A stretch of 64,000 nt of DNA from Halomonas heilongjiangensis. Its GTDB lineage: Bacteria; Pseudomonadota; Gammaproteobacteria; Pseudomonadales; Halomonadaceae. Positions 43,252 through 52,661 of the stretch are shown in pieces. Below the pieces are notes generated by a model. It saw only the letters and a program-made list of their open reading frames with translations. It was not told the DNA's origin and made no database searches. The translations under genes were made by a program, and so were the position numbers. The DNA is taken from positions 62,001 to 126,000 of the forward strand of contig NZ_PNRE01000065.1 in NCBI RefSeq assembly GCF_002879645.1, written 5' to 3'. Every line of letters starts with the position of its first letter. The stretch's first letter is position 1.

Positions 43252-43784
43252 GGCGCCTGCTCCTCCGGCGCGGCCGGCTCCGCCTCCAGGCGCGCCAGCA
43301 GGTGCTGCTTGACCGCCTCGGCACGCGCGGCGGGCAGGCCCTCGAGGACCAGGTCGGCGCCACGCCCACCGGCGGTGAAGCAGGTCAGGCGCACCAGGCC
43401 GAAGGCCCGTTCCAGGGGGGTGCTCAGCGTCTCCACGTGCTGCAGGCGCACCAGCGGCAGCACCTGGGTGCGCCGGACCCAGAGCCCGCGCCGGTAGCAG
43501 AGGTCATGCTCACGCAGCCCGTAGGCGCGACGCCGTGCCTCGAACCAGGCGAGCACGGCCATCGCCAGCCCCAGGACGGCGATGCCGACGGCCAGCCGCC
43601 CCTGCCAGTCGGCCACCGGCGGCTCCGAGAGGGGGACCAGGCGCGCCAGCACGGCCAGCAGCCACCAGCGCCAGAGCTGCTGCAGGGCCTGGCAGGGGGC
43701 CAGCCGAGGCGACACGGGCGTCAGCGGTGCCTCTTCCAGCCGGGGCAGGCGTTCGGGGTCGAGCGGGACATTGGTGTGCGTCAT
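43248..43784 (-). CDS. PH-domain membrane protein, YdbS-like
   Basis: 178 aa: two membrane helices (WWLLAVLARLVPL and LAVGIAVLGLAMAVLAW) followed by one bPH_2 domain (YGLREHDLCYRRGLWVRRTQ, LPLVRLQHVETLSTPLERAF, GLVRLTCFTAGG). Length and layout match YdbS. It precedes and overlaps the YdbT-like gene, the usual pairing. 139 bases separate its start from the divergent ClC gene. Confidence 0.9.
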   Translation of the reverse strand: MTHTNVPLDPERLPRLEEAPLTPVSPRLAPCQALQQLWRWWLLAVLARLVPLSEPPVADWQGRLAVGIAVLGLAMAVLAWFEARRRAYGLREHDLCYRRGLWVRRTQVLPLVRLQHVETLSTPLERAFGLVRLTCFTAGGRGADLVLEGLPAARAEAVKQHLLARLEAEPAAPEEQAP

Positions 43785-43923
43785 GGTTCCAGAGAGTAGC
43801 AGCCGGACCGCACGTACAGATACGCGAACGGCGCCGGAGCCCCGGCGCGAGCGGCAGCCAAGGCCCGTGGCCGCCGGCGGGCCGGTGCTTGCCCTGCGCG
43901 CCCTTCGCGCCTACACCTTGAGG

Positions 43924-45687
43924 ATGGACACGTCTCCGGCACTCATCGGCCCCGGCCGGGGCCCCCTGGCGGTCGTCCGTTTCCTCGGCCTGGTATTCCT
44001 GGGAGCCATCATCGGCGCCATCGCCGCCCTGTTCGCCGTGGGTTTCGTCACCGCGGTGCTGGAACTCAACGAGCTGCTGCTGATCTCGCCGCGCAGCCGC
44101 ATGATGTTCGATCACGCCGGGGCGTTGATGGCCATCACCGTCGCGGTCCCGGCGCTCGGCGGCCTGGTCGTCGGCCTGCTGCACCTCGCCATCCCCGAAC
44201 GGCGCCCCCACGCGCCCGCCGACGTGATCGCCGCCGTCCAGACCCGGCGTGGCCGGCTGCCCGCCAGGGCCGGCGGCCTGTCGGCCCTGAGCGCGCTGAT
44301 CTCGCTGGGCTCGGGGGCCTCGGTGGGTCAGTACGGTCCCCTGGTGCACCTGGGGGCCACCCTCGGCTCGCTGGGGGCGCGGCTGCTGCGCCTGGGGCGT
44401 TCGGACGACAACATCGCCATCGCCTGCGGGGTCGCCGCGGCCATCGCCACCGCCTTCAACGCGCCCCTGGCGGGCATCGTCTTCGCCCACGAGGTGGTGC
44501 TGCGCCACTACGCCCTGCGTGCCTTCGCCCCGGTGGCCGCGGCCGCCCTGGTCGGCTACGTGATCGCCACCAACGTGCTGGAGCGAGGGGCGCTCTTCCA
44601 TGTCGCCGACACCGCCGTGCCCATGCCCTGGGAGTTCGCCGTCTTCCTCGTCATCGGCGGCCTCGGCGCCCTGGTCGCCGGCGCCTACATGCGCGCGATC
44701 CTCGGCGTCACGCGCCTGGCCGGCACCCTGCCGCTCGCCCCGCCGCTGCGCCCGGCGCTGGCCGGGGCGCTACTCGGGCTCACCGCCCTCTGGGTGCCCG
44801 ACATCCTCGGCATGGGCCAGGAGACCCTGCGCTTCGCCACCATCGCCGGTGCCTTCGGCAGCGGCGAGCTACTGCTGGTGCTGGGGCTCAAGATCGCCGC
44901 CACGGCGCTCTGCCTGGGCATGGGCTTCAGCGGTGGCGTGTTCAGCCCCGCCTTGGTGATCGGCACCCTGTTCGGGGCCCTGTGCGGCAGCCTGGTCGGC
45001 CAGCTCAGCGGCGCGCCCCAGGAGACCTTCGTGTTCTACGCCGTCTGCGGCATGGTGGCGGTGACGGCACCGGTGATCGGTGCACCGCTGACGACGCTGC
45101 TGATCGTCTTCGAGCTCACCGGCAGCTATGCGCTGACCACCGCTGCCCTGGCCAGCGTGACCCTGGCCAGCCCCATCGCCGCCCAGCTCTTCGGCCGCTC
45201 GCTGTTCGACATCCAGCTCGAGACACGGGGCCTGGACCTCTCGGCCGGGCGCGGGCGTGCCGTGCTGCGCAGCACCCCGGTGATCGAACACCTGACCCGG
45301 GAGTGCGTTACCCTGCTCCCCGAGACACCGGTGTCCGAGGCGGTGACCGTCCTCGGCCAGGCCCGGCACGGCGAGGCCTATCTGGTCGACGCCGGGGGAC
45401 GCTACCGGGGCTGCGTGACCCTCGCCGACCTGGAGGCCGCCCGCGAGGCACGCGGGGGCCCGCAAGCGGTGGCCGAGGTCACCGCCGCGCAGCGACCGCT
45501 GTTGCGGCCGGACACCTCGCTGTGGGACGCCATGGCGCGGTTGCAGGACGTCACCGGCGAGGCCCTGCCGGTGGTCGACGCCGCCGCACAGGACGCCTTC
45601 CTCGGGGTGGTCTTCGAGGCGAGCATCGCCCGCGCCTACCTGCGCCACAGCGACGAGATGCGACGGGAGGAACATGGCACGGGTTGA
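43924..45687 (+). CDS. ClC-family chloride channel/transporter with CBS pair and Tyr at the gating position
   Basis: 587 aa. ClC selectivity motifs: GSGASVGQYGP at residues 129-139 (the usual G-x-E-G-P has Tyr137 instead of the gating/proton Glu), FNAPLAGIVFAHE, and GFSGGVFSPALVIG (G-x-F-x-P). Ten or more hydrophobic segments, then two CBS-like repeats (VIEHLTRECVTLLPETPVSE; GCVTLADLEAARE; LLRPDTSLWDAMARLQ). Loss of the gating Glu suggests uncoupled channel-like conduction rather than H+/Cl- exchange. ATG at 43924 chosen; an open frame further upstream overlaps YdbS. The end overlaps the next gene by 14 bases. Confidence 0.88.
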   Translation: MDTSPALIGPGRGPLAVVRFLGLVFLGAIIGAIAALFAVGFVTAVLELNELLLISPRSRMMFDHAGALMAITVAVPALGGLVVGLLHLAIPERRPHAPADVIAAVQTRRGRLPARAGGLSALSALISLGSGASVGQYGPLVHLGATLGSLGARLLRLGRSDDNIAIACGVAAAIATAFNAPLAGIVFAHEVVLRHYALRAFAPVAAAALVGYVIATNVLERGALFHVADTAVPMPWEFAVFLVIGGLGALVAGAYMRAILGVTRLAGTLPLAPPLRPALAGALLGLTALWVPDILGMGQETLRFATIAGAFGSGELLLVLGLKIAATALCLGMGFSGGVFSPALVIGTLFGALCGSLVGQLSGAPQETFVFYAVCGMVAVTAPVIGAPLTTLLIVFELTGSYALTTAALASVTLASPIAAQLFGRSLFDIQLETRGLDLSAGRGRAVLRSTPVIEHLTRECVTLLPETPVSEAVTVLGQARHGEAYLVDAGGRYRGCVTLADLEAAREARGGPQAVAEVTAAQRPLLRPDTSLWDAMARLQDVTGEALPVVDAAAQDAFLGVVFEASIARAYLRHSDEMRREEHGTG

Positions 45688-46825
45688 ACGATACCGACGG
45701 CCGGCCGGTGTGCCGGGGTCGACGCTGACGTGGCTGGCGCGGCTGTGGCTGGCGCTGCTGTGGCCGGTGTTGTTCGCGGCGCCGGCCGAGGCCGCGAACG
45801 ACGAGGTCCTGACCGTGCTGAGCTGGGGCGGCGCCTACGAGCGCGCCCAACGGGCCGCGCTCTTCGAGCCCTACACGGCCAGCACCGGCCGGCGGGTCGA
45901 GGTGGCGCAGTACGACGGCGGGCTCGCCGGCCTGCGTCGCGCCGTCGAGGCCGGCGAGGTGCCCTGGGACGTCATCGACATGACCCGCAGCGAGGCCATG
46001 GCCGCCTGCGAGGAGGGCCTGCTGCGGCCGCTCTCGCCCGCGCTGCTGGCCCCAGCCCCGGATGGCACCCCGGCGGAGCAGGACTTCCTGCCCGGTTCCT
46101 TCGGCCGCTGCGCCATCACCCACACCATCTTCGCCACGGTGGTCGCCTACCGGCGTGACGCCTTCCCCGGCAAGCGCCCCACCACCATCGCCGATCTCTT
46201 CGACCAGCAGCAGTTTCCCGGGCCCCGGGCCCTGCAACGCACCCCGGCGGTCAACCTGGAGTGGGCCCTGCTCTCCTATCGCGTGCCCCGGGAGGAGCTC
46301 TACGGCCTGCTCAGCACCCGGCGCGGCCTGAACCTGGCGCTGGAGCGACTCGGCGAGCTCGACGAGATCCACTGGTGGGAGGCCGGCGATACCCCGCCAC
46401 GGCTGCTGGCCGAAGGCCGGGTGGTCATGGCGTCGGGCTACAACGGGCGCTTCTTCGATGCCATGGTCAACCGGGGAGTGCCGATCGAGATCCTCTGGGA
46501 CGGCCAGGTCCAGGAGCACGAGACCTGGGCGATCCCCCGCGGCAGCCCCTACCCCGAGGCCGCCCGGGACTTCATCCGCTTCGCCACCACCACCGAGCGC
46601 CTCGCCGAGCTGTCACGGCGCATTCCCTACGGCCCGGCCCGTCGCTCGGCGGCCGTCCAGGTCACCACCCACCCCGACAGCGGCGTCGACATGCGCCTGC
46701 ACATTCCCACCCATCCGCTGAACGCCGAACGGGCGCTGGCCAAGGACGAGGCGTGGTACGCCCGCACCCTGGGCCGTATCAACGATTATTTCGGCGACTG
46801 GCTGGCGACGCGCGAGGGCGAGTAG
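45674..46825 (+). CDS. Orphan polyamine-type extracellular solute-binding protein
   Basis: 383 aa with a long signal peptide (WLALLWPVLFAAPAEAAND). PotD/SBP_bac_8-like pattern: LTVLSWGGAYERAQRAALFE, VDVIDMTRSEA-type core (PWDVIDMTRSEAMAACEEGL), CAITHTIFATVVAYRRDAFP, VMASGYNGRFFDAM and ETWAIPRGSPYPEAARDFI. Members bind polyamines or related cations. No permease or ATPase genes are adjacent; it overlaps the ClC gene (14 bases) with a GGGAGGA site inside it. It may serve a transporter encoded elsewhere or act as a sensor. Confidence 0.88.
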   Translation: MARVERYRRPAGVPGSTLTWLARLWLALLWPVLFAAPAEAANDEVLTVLSWGGAYERAQRAALFEPYTASTGRRVEVAQYDGGLAGLRRAVEAGEVPWDVIDMTRSEAMAACEEGLLRPLSPALLAPAPDGTPAEQDFLPGSFGRCAITHTIFATVVAYRRDAFPGKRPTTIADLFDQQQFPGPRALQRTPAVNLEWALLSYRVPREELYGLLSTRRGLNLALERLGELDEIHWWEAGDTPPRLLAEGRVVMASGYNGRFFDAMVNRGVPIEILWDGQVQEHETWAIPRGSPYPEAARDFIRFATTTERLAELSRRIPYGPARRSAAVQVTTHPDSGVDMRLHIPTHPLNAERALAKDEAWYARTLGRINDYFGDWLATREGE

Positions 46826-46878
46826 AGCGGCAGTGCACCGAGCCCATGAGAGGAGCCGACGATGCGGGAGAACACACC

Positions 46879-48474
46879 ATGCCAATGCCATTCCTGACCG
46901 CCTTCTCGACGCGGCGCTCAACCACCGGAGCCGTTGCCGGCGTCGTCCTGGTCGCGACGACCGGCTGTGCGTTCCCGCCGGCCCAGGCGGGCGACGCCGC
47001 GCCCCACCACGTCGGCCGGGGCGACTACGGCCGGGCGGTGACCACCGAGTCGGCGCAGGCCCAGGCGTACTTCGACCAGGGGCTCCGCCTGGCCTACGGT
47101 TTCGCCCGCGCACGGGCCGCTCGCTCGTTCCGGGCCGCCCAGGCGCATGATCCGGATTGCGCCCTGTGCTACTGGGGCGAGGCCTGGGCCCTGGGGCCCT
47201 ACCAGAACAATCCCGGCGGCGTTGGCGACCACGAAGACGCCGCCCAGGCCGCGCGGCAGGCACTGGAGCGGGCCGATGGCGTCACCTCCTGGGAACTGGC
47301 GCTGATCGAGGCCATGGCCGCGCGCTACCCGGACCACCCAGACGACGACGTGGCGGCCGAGGGTTACGCCGAGGCCATGGCCGCCGCCGCGGCGACGCAC
47401 GGCAACGACCCCGAGGTGCGCACCCTCCATGCCGAATCGCTGATGATGCTGCGTCCCTGGGACTTGATTGACGAGGATGGCCAGCCGTATCCCGTCGCGC
47501 ACAGGGCGATCGCGGAGCTGGAGGCCGTTCTGGCGGCAGACCTCGAGCATCCCGGCGCCTGCCACCTGTACATCCACGCGGTGGAGGCCTGGGAGCCGCG
47601 GCGCGCCGAGGCCTGCGCGGACTTGCTGGCCGACGCCATTCCCGGCGTGAGCCATATCCAGCACATGCCCTCGCATATCTACATGAACATCGGCCGCTAC
47701 GGCGATGCCGTGCGCGGCAACCAGAAGGCGCGGATGATGGACCAGGCCGCCCGGCACGGCGAGGCGGTCAGCGTCTATGCGGCGCACAACACGGCGATGC
47801 TGGTCTTCGCGGCCTGGATGGACGGGCAGAGCGGCGTGGCCCTGTCGGCCGCTCGGGACCTGGCCCGCGAACACCCCGCCATGGCGTTCCACCGCGAGCT
47901 GCAACTCGCCCGCTTCGGCCGCTGGGAGGCGCTGCTCGAGCGGGCGCCCGTGTCGGAAGAGGACTTCCCGTCCGCCATGGCACAGTTCGCCCGTGGGCTT
48001 GCCGCCCTGCGCACGGACGACCCACCCGGGGCCGGGGAGGCGCTGGAGGCGATCCGCCGCGTCCGCGACGAGACGCCGCAAGACGCCGCCTACCGCCGCG
48101 CCCTGCTCGGCATCGCCGAGCACATCCTGGCCGGCGAGATCGCCGCGGCCGACGGGCGGCAGGAAGACGCCGTGGCAGCGCTGCACGACGCGATCGTCCT
48201 GGAAGACGGCTTGCCCTATCGGGAGCCCGAGCCCTGGCCGATTCCGGCCCGTCATGTGCTCGGCGCGGTACTGCTCGAGGCGGATCGGCCCGAGGCGGCC
48301 GAGGCGGTCTACCGCGAAGCCCTGGAGATCCACCCGGACAACGGCTGGTCGCTGAAGGGCCTGGCGCAGAGCCTCGCCGCCCAGGGACAGGAGCAAGCGG
48401 CCGCCAGCGTCGAGGAGCAGTTCGAGGAGGCCTGGGCGCGAGCCGACGTCTGGCTGCCGGCGTCGCGCTTTTGA
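46879..48474 (+). CDS. Exported TPR-repeat protein
   Basis: 531 aa. N-terminal signal-like stretch with TTGCAFPPAQAG, a poor lipobox, so lipoprotein status is uncertain. Conserved elements: YFDQGLRLAYGFARARAARS, DPDCALCYWGEAWALGPYQN (C-x2-C), HLYIHAVEAW, and HIQHMPSHIYMNIGRYGDAV, which I recognise as a recurrent pattern of a tetratricopeptide family of unknown function; C-terminal TPRs (AVYREALEIHPDNGWSLKGL). ATG at 46879 follows GGGAGA. The paired His and Cys could bind metal. No adjacent enzyme explains it. Confidence 0.82.
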   Translation: MPMPFLTAFSTRRSTTGAVAGVVLVATTGCAFPPAQAGDAAPHHVGRGDYGRAVTTESAQAQAYFDQGLRLAYGFARARAARSFRAAQAHDPDCALCYWGEAWALGPYQNNPGGVGDHEDAAQAARQALERADGVTSWELALIEAMAARYPDHPDDDVAAEGYAEAMAAAAATHGNDPEVRTLHAESLMMLRPWDLIDEDGQPYPVAHRAIAELEAVLAADLEHPGACHLYIHAVEAWEPRRAEACADLLADAIPGVSHIQHMPSHIYMNIGRYGDAVRGNQKARMMDQAARHGEAVSVYAAHNTAMLVFAAWMDGQSGVALSAARDLAREHPAMAFHRELQLARFGRWEALLERAPVSEEDFPSAMAQFARGLAALRTDDPPGAGEALEAIRRVRDETPQDAAYRRALLGIAEHILAGEIAAADGRQEDAVAALHDAIVLEDGLPYREPEPWPIPARHVLGAVLLEADRPEAAEAVYREALEIHPDNGWSLKGLAQSLAAQGQEQAAASVEEQFEEAWARADVWLPASRF

Positions 48475-48479
48475 GCGGC

Positions 48480-49712
48480 TCAAGAGGGCGGCGTTCGAGT
48501 GCCGCATGTCCTGGCAGGTAGCGTGGCCCGCAGCAGCAGGTTGCGCGGGGTCAGGTCGCGCTCGCAGAAGGTGCCCAGCTCCACCGTGAAGCCGGCCTCC
48601 TCCAGCAGGTGCAGTCGGTCGAGGGCCAGCCACACCTCCAGCGGACGACGGAACAGGTGGCGGACGAGCTCCAGCCGTCGCACCTCGGCCTGGCGCCGCC
48701 ACCCCGCCTGCTCGACTGTTGACCAGTCGACGGAGGCCGGCAGCGTCAGCCCCTTGCGCTCCGCCGCCCAGCGGCAGAAGCCGGCGAAGGTCCCGGGCAG
48801 GCGGCCATGGGCGAGGCTCGGCACCGGCAGGTAGGCGTCGCGACCGCGCAGCTCCCGCTGCAGCAGATCGAAGCCCAGCCGCCAGGCACCGGCCCGCTCG
48901 CGGCTCCGCCGCACGTGGCGCGGAGCGGTCACGGTCTCCTGCACGGCCAGGGCCAGATCGTCACGGGAAACTTCGAGGCCCTGGCGGCCGGCCAGGTCGC
49001 GGCCGAGCCGCGAGAGCGGCCGGTAATGCTCGGCCGCGGTGCGCTGGTAGCAGCACGGCGCCAGGGTCAGCGCACAACCGTGCTCCGCGGCGAGCTCCAG
49101 CAACCGGACGTGCAGATCGCCGCAGGCATGCAGCGCCACGACGTGGGTGTCGGGCGTCAGCCACCGGGCCGCGTCCGACGCCAGGACATCCTGTGGCTGC
49201 AGGTGCACCGCCGCGCCCAGGCGGTCGGCCAACGCCTGCCCTTCGTCGCACAGTAGCGGCTGCCACTCCAGCGCCGCGACCTCGGTCCCGTGCCAGCGGG
49301 CCAGGGTCCGTGCCAGGTGCCCCTTGCCCGCACACCACTCCACCAGCGACTGGCCCGGCGACCAGGCTAGCCGGGAGACGAAGGCCTCGATCTGCCGCCA
49401 CTTGCGCCCGCCCACATGCTGGCTCCAGGGACCCGGCAGGTCGGTATCTCCAGCCGGCAGCTCGGGCAGCGCCACCAGCTCGCCCAGCTCCACCACCGGC
49501 AGCCATGACGAGAGCGGCGATGCCACGAAGGGGTCGGCCTGGAGCCTGTCGCAGGTCTCATCGGAGAGCGCGAGCAGCGCCTGCTCGAGCCCGGGAAGGT
49601 GCCCGGCCCAGGGAGGCCGGCGGTGCCGGAACGGCAACGGCCGCCAGACACCCTGCCACTCGGCGAGCAGCGCTGTGAGCCGCGTGAGGCGGTCGGCGTG
49701 GGAAATCGGCAC
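48480..49712 (-). CDS. SAM-dependent methyltransferase (METTL25/RRNAD1-like)
   Basis: 410 aa. Motif I LVEWCAGKGHLARTLARWHG, EVAALEWQPLLCDEGQALAD, VVALHACGDLHVRLLELAAE and LAPCCYQRTAAEHYRPLS match the methyltransferase domain of METTL25/RRNAD1-type proteins, with an N-terminal helical region and a C-terminal GRDAYLPVPSLAHGRLPGTF segment. CCYQ with adjacent cysteines is typical. Target (possibly RNA or protein) unknown. Its stop lies six bases from the convergent TPR gene. Confidence 0.82.
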   Translation of the reverse strand: MPISHADRLTRLTALLAEWQGVWRPLPFRHRRPPWAGHLPGLEQALLALSDETCDRLQADPFVASPLSSWLPVVELGELVALPELPAGDTDLPGPWSQHVGGRKWRQIEAFVSRLAWSPGQSLVEWCAGKGHLARTLARWHGTEVAALEWQPLLCDEGQALADRLGAAVHLQPQDVLASDAARWLTPDTHVVALHACGDLHVRLLELAAEHGCALTLAPCCYQRTAAEHYRPLSRLGRDLAGRQGLEVSRDDLALAVQETVTAPRHVRRSRERAGAWRLGFDLLQRELRGRDAYLPVPSLAHGRLPGTFAGFCRWAAERKGLTLPASVDWSTVEQAGWRRQAEVRRLELVRHLFRRPLEVWLALDRLHLLEEAGFTVELGTFCERDLTPRNLLLRATLPARTCGTRTPPS

Positions 49713-49729
49713 GGCGTGAGCTCGAACTC

Positions 49730-50698
49730 CTAGATTGCGTTGCGCAGGCCCAGTTCATAGGGGTGCGGGTCCAGATAGGTCTGTCGGCGGACATAGTCCG
49801 AGCCGTGGCGCTTCACGTAGTGATGGATCAGGCGGATGGGCACCGCCAGGGGCACATGACCCAGGCGGTAGTCCTCCACCGTCCGCAGCAGGTCCCGCCG
49901 CGTTTCACCATCGAGCGCCTGCTTGAGGTAGCCCATCACATGCATCAGGGCATTGGTGTGGGTCTTGCGGGTGGCGGGGCGGGACAGCGCCGCCATGAAG
50001 CGCTCGAGATAGTGGCTCATCGCCTCCTCGAGCGGTCGCGCATGGGCCCCGGCCAGGTAACGGCCGAGTTCGCGGTAGGCTTCCATGTGGTGGGCCATCA
50101 GCAGGTACTTCTGGCGGCTGTGGAACTGCAGCAGCGCATGGTAGCCGGGGTCGGCCTCCACGTGCCGCTTCCAGTCGTCGAAGGCGTAGACCCGGGTGAT
50201 GAAGTTCTCGCGCAGCACCGCATCGTTCATGCGCGCCTCCTCCTCCAGCGGCAGCTCGGGGAAGTGGCGGCGCAGGGCACGCACGAAGGCGCCCGAGTCG
50301 GCATGGCTCGGCATGCCGTTGGCGTGGTAGACCTTGACCCGCGCCAGCCCGCAGCTCGGTGATCCCTTCATCAGGATGAAACCGCGCAGATGGCGATGCC
50401 GGGCAACGAACTCCTCGCTCACCTCGGCCAGGGCCTCGGTGACATCCAGGCCAGGATCCCGGGTACCCACCACCCTCGGCGCCTCGCCGGGGACGCCCAC
50501 CAGGCGAATCGGCTCACGCGGCACGCCCAAGCCCGCCGCCAGCTCGGGACAGAAGGGTTCGAAGCGGAAGCGCGCCTGCAGCACCTCCAGGCAGTAACGT
50601 GAACGCTTGTGCCCGCCGTTGTAGCGCACCGGCTCGCCCATCAGGCAGGCACTGATGCCGACCGGGATGCCCTCCGGGGCCGGGGTCTGCTCCGCCAT
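49730..50698 (-). CDS. ybgA: DUF523 + DUF1722 protein, YbgA-like
   Basis: 322 aa. DUF523 N-terminus: VGISACLMGEPVRYNGGHKR with Cys at the start of a putative metal site, FCPELAAGLGVPREPIRLVG and KGSPSCGLARVKVY; C-terminal DUF1722 ~155 residues with VYAFDDWKRH, FHSRQKYLLMAHHMEAYREL and KTHTNALMHVMGYLK. ATG at 50698 has AGGAGA upstream. YbgA in E. coli lies beside photolyase; it is induced by DNA damage or light in some bacteria. No photolyase gene is in the window. Role unknown. Confidence 0.9.
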   Translation of the reverse strand: MAEQTPAPEGIPVGISACLMGEPVRYNGGHKRSRYCLEVLQARFRFEPFCPELAAGLGVPREPIRLVGVPGEAPRVVGTRDPGLDVTEALAEVSEEFVARHRHLRGFILMKGSPSCGLARVKVYHANGMPSHADSGAFVRALRRHFPELPLEEEARMNDAVLRENFITRVYAFDDWKRHVEADPGYHALLQFHSRQKYLLMAHHMEAYRELGRYLAGAHARPLEEAMSHYLERFMAALSRPATRKTHTNALMHVMGYLKQALDGETRRDLLRTVEDYRLGHVPLAVPIRLIHHYVKRHGSDYVRRQTYLDPHPYELGLRNAI

Positions 50699-50777
50699 GC
50701 TGCAACTCTCCTCGTCTCCTCGACACCACTCGACCTCTCGCGCCGGGACGGCACCATTGTCGCACAGCGACGGGCCG

Positions 50778-51248
50778 CTAGCGGACCAGCCCGCGCCGCT
50801 CATGCCACTCGGCGATACTCTCCTCGGGATAGCCGTCGAAACACTCGTCGCCGTCACGCACCGCGGGTTCCACCCAGCCGGCCTTGCTCTCCAGCAGGAG
50901 ATGCACCCGCTCGGGCGGTACCGGCAGCTCGGTGTCGACCGCCGAGGCGAAGGGGTGCACCAGCTCCGGCCAGCGTGGGTCGTAGACCCAGAGCGCACTG
51001 GCACAGTGCGCACAGAAATGCCGCTCGCCGGGGCTCTCCTCGCCGTCGATCACGGCATGGTAGACCTTCTTGTTCACGGCTCCCTCGATCCTCAGGGTGT
51101 CGGCACGGCCGCTGAGGTTGATGGCATAGCCGCCGCCGCCCGCGGTCTTGCGGCAGATCGAACAGTAGCAGCGCTGGTAGGGATAGGGATGCGGTGACTC
51201 GACGCTGAAGCGTACCGCACCGCAGTGACAGGAACCTTCAAGCAACAT
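50778..51248 (-). CDS. GFA-family zinc protein (second copy)
   Basis: 156 aa. GSCHCGAVRFSV, RCYCSICRKTAGGGGYAINL and HFCAHCASALWVYDPRW carry the family's zinc-binding cysteines. ATG at 51248 preceded by GGAGGTG. It shares the fold with the gene at 1337-1741 but the sequences differ clearly outside the Cys motifs, so it is not a recent duplicate. The cupin gene is 57 bases upstream on the same strand. Confidence 0.88.
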   Translation of the reverse strand: MLLEGSCHCGAVRFSVESPHPYPYQRCYCSICRKTAGGGGYAINLSGRADTLRIEGAVNKKVYHAVIDGEESPGERHFCAHCASALWVYDPRWPELVHPFASAVDTELPVPPERVHLLLESKAGWVEPAVRDGDECFDGYPEESIAEWHERRGLVR

Positions 51249-51305
51249 GAATTCACCTCCAACGATCACGAGAGTCGGCACGAGCGCTCCGCTCCGGGGG
51301 CGCCC

Positions 51306-51623
51306 TCATGCCGGATAATGGACGGCCAACCATAGGGTGGCCCGCTCCGGTGCCGTCCACTTGACCCGGTGTTTCCGGTGAGCCGCTATCTCCAGGTGGT
51401 CGCCGGGCCCGAGCGTCACCTCCTCGCCGTCCTCGAACGCCAGGATGGCCCCGCCCTCGAGCACCAGCACCCATTCGTGCCATGACTGGTCATGCCACCC
51501 CTCGGCGGGGGAGCGGTGCCCGCGTGACACGATGCGCTCCACACGGACAGTCTCGCCACGCACAATCTCCTCGAACAGCTCGTCGTCGAGGTCGTCGGGA
51601 ATCGATGCGAACAGGTTCTTCAT
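51306..51623 (-). CDS. Cupin-domain protein
   Basis: 105 aa, single cupin. Motif 1-like WHDQSWHEWVLVLEGGAILAFEDGE and motif 2-like LGPGDHLEIAAHRKHRVKW (split here to family elements: His residues in HDQSWHEW and the final HRKHRV provide metal ligands). ATG at 51623 follows GGAGGTG. Often found in operons as sugar or phosphomannose isomerase-like proteins or sensors; role unknown here. Confidence 0.8.
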   Translation of the reverse strand: MKNLFASIPDDLDDELFEEIVRGETVRVERIVSRGHRSPAEGWHDQSWHEWVLVLEGGAILAFEDGEEVTLGPGDHLEIAAHRKHRVKWTAPERATLWLAVHYPA

Positions 51624-51671
51624 CGGGCACTCACCTCCGCGATCTCGGCTCGGCATGTCGCCGACGACGCC

Positions 51672-52661
51672 TCAGCCGTTCGACGACTGCGTCACCAGCG
51701 GTTCGGTGGGAATCTCGCCCTCCTCGCCGAGCAGTACCCGGGACAGGAAGATCGCCACCCGCTTCCCGGCCTCCTCCGGGAAGTCGCCATGGCCGGCGCC
51801 CGGCACGGTGATGAAGTAGCTGGGCACGCCGGCATCGGTCAAGGCGACGTCCAGGCGAACGGCCTGATCGTAGGGCACCACGGTGTCCTCGTCGCCATGC
51901 AGGGTGAGCACCGGCGGATCACCGTCGCTCACATAGGTCACCGGCGACGCCCCGACGGCCTGCTCTTCGGTCTCCGGCAGTGCACTGCCCAGCAGCAGCG
52001 CTTCGGGCGCCTCGGGGCTCGACCGGTCGACGTCGCTGGGCTGATCGATCAGGGCGAGCATGTCCGTCACGCCGAAGAAGTTCACCACCGCCGCGACCTC
52101 GCTGGTCACCTCGTCGTAGGGGCCGAGATCGCCCTCCAGTTTCGGCTCGTCGCCGGTCATGCCGAGCATCAGGGCGAGATGGCCGCCCGAACTGCGGCCC
52201 CATACGGCCAGCCGGTCGGGGTCCAGGCCATGGGCGTCGGCATTCGCCTTGATCCAGCGAATCGCCGCCTTGCCATCGTGCAGCTGAGCGGGCCAGGTGG
52301 CCTCGTCCGACAGGCGATGGCCCACCGATACCGCGGCATACTCGCCACTGCGCACGAAGGGCATCACGTGGGCGGCGCCATCGGCCTTGTCGCCCCGGGA
52401 CCAGCCACCGGCGTGGAAGAACACGATCACCGGCAGTGGCTCGTCGGCCGGGGCTTCCGGCAAGTAGAGATCGAGACGCTGACGGGGATTGTCGGTCTGC
52501 GCATAGGGCACGTCGAGCTCGAAGGTGATCGGCTCCTGCTCGAGCGCTTCCAGCGTCATCGCGCCGGTCGTGCCCGGGTCCGGCTCGTCGGTATCGGGCT
52601 GGGCGGATGCCGCGTTGACGCCCAGGGTGAGCACCAGGGCACTCAGAGCGAATCGGATCAT
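51672..52661 (-). CDS. Secreted alpha/beta-hydrolase (BD-FAE/esterase-lipase type)
   Basis: 329 aa with a signal peptide (LVLTLGVNAASAQP). FFHAGGWSRGDK oxyanion motif (H-x-G-G), nucleophile elbow VWGRSSGGHLALML, acid in HGDEDTVVPYD, and His in VPGAGHGDFP. RLDLYLPEAP is the typical entry to the hormone-sensitive-lipase/carboxylesterase-like group. It probably hydrolyses an ester in the periplasm or outside; substrate unknown. It is 48 bases upstream of the cupin gene on the same strand. Confidence 0.9.
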   Translation of the reverse strand: MIRFALSALVLTLGVNAASAQPDTDEPDPGTTGAMTLEALEQEPITFELDVPYAQTDNPRQRLDLYLPEAPADEPLPVIVFFHAGGWSRGDKADGAAHVMPFVRSGEYAAVSVGHRLSDEATWPAQLHDGKAAIRWIKANADAHGLDPDRLAVWGRSSGGHLALMLGMTGDEPKLEGDLGPYDEVTSEVAAVVNFFGVTDMLALIDQPSDVDRSSPEAPEALLLGSALPETEEQAVGASPVTYVSDGDPPVLTLHGDEDTVVPYDQAVRLDVALTDAGVPSYFITVPGAGHGDFPEEAGKRVAIFLSRVLLGEEGEIPTEPLVTQSSNG

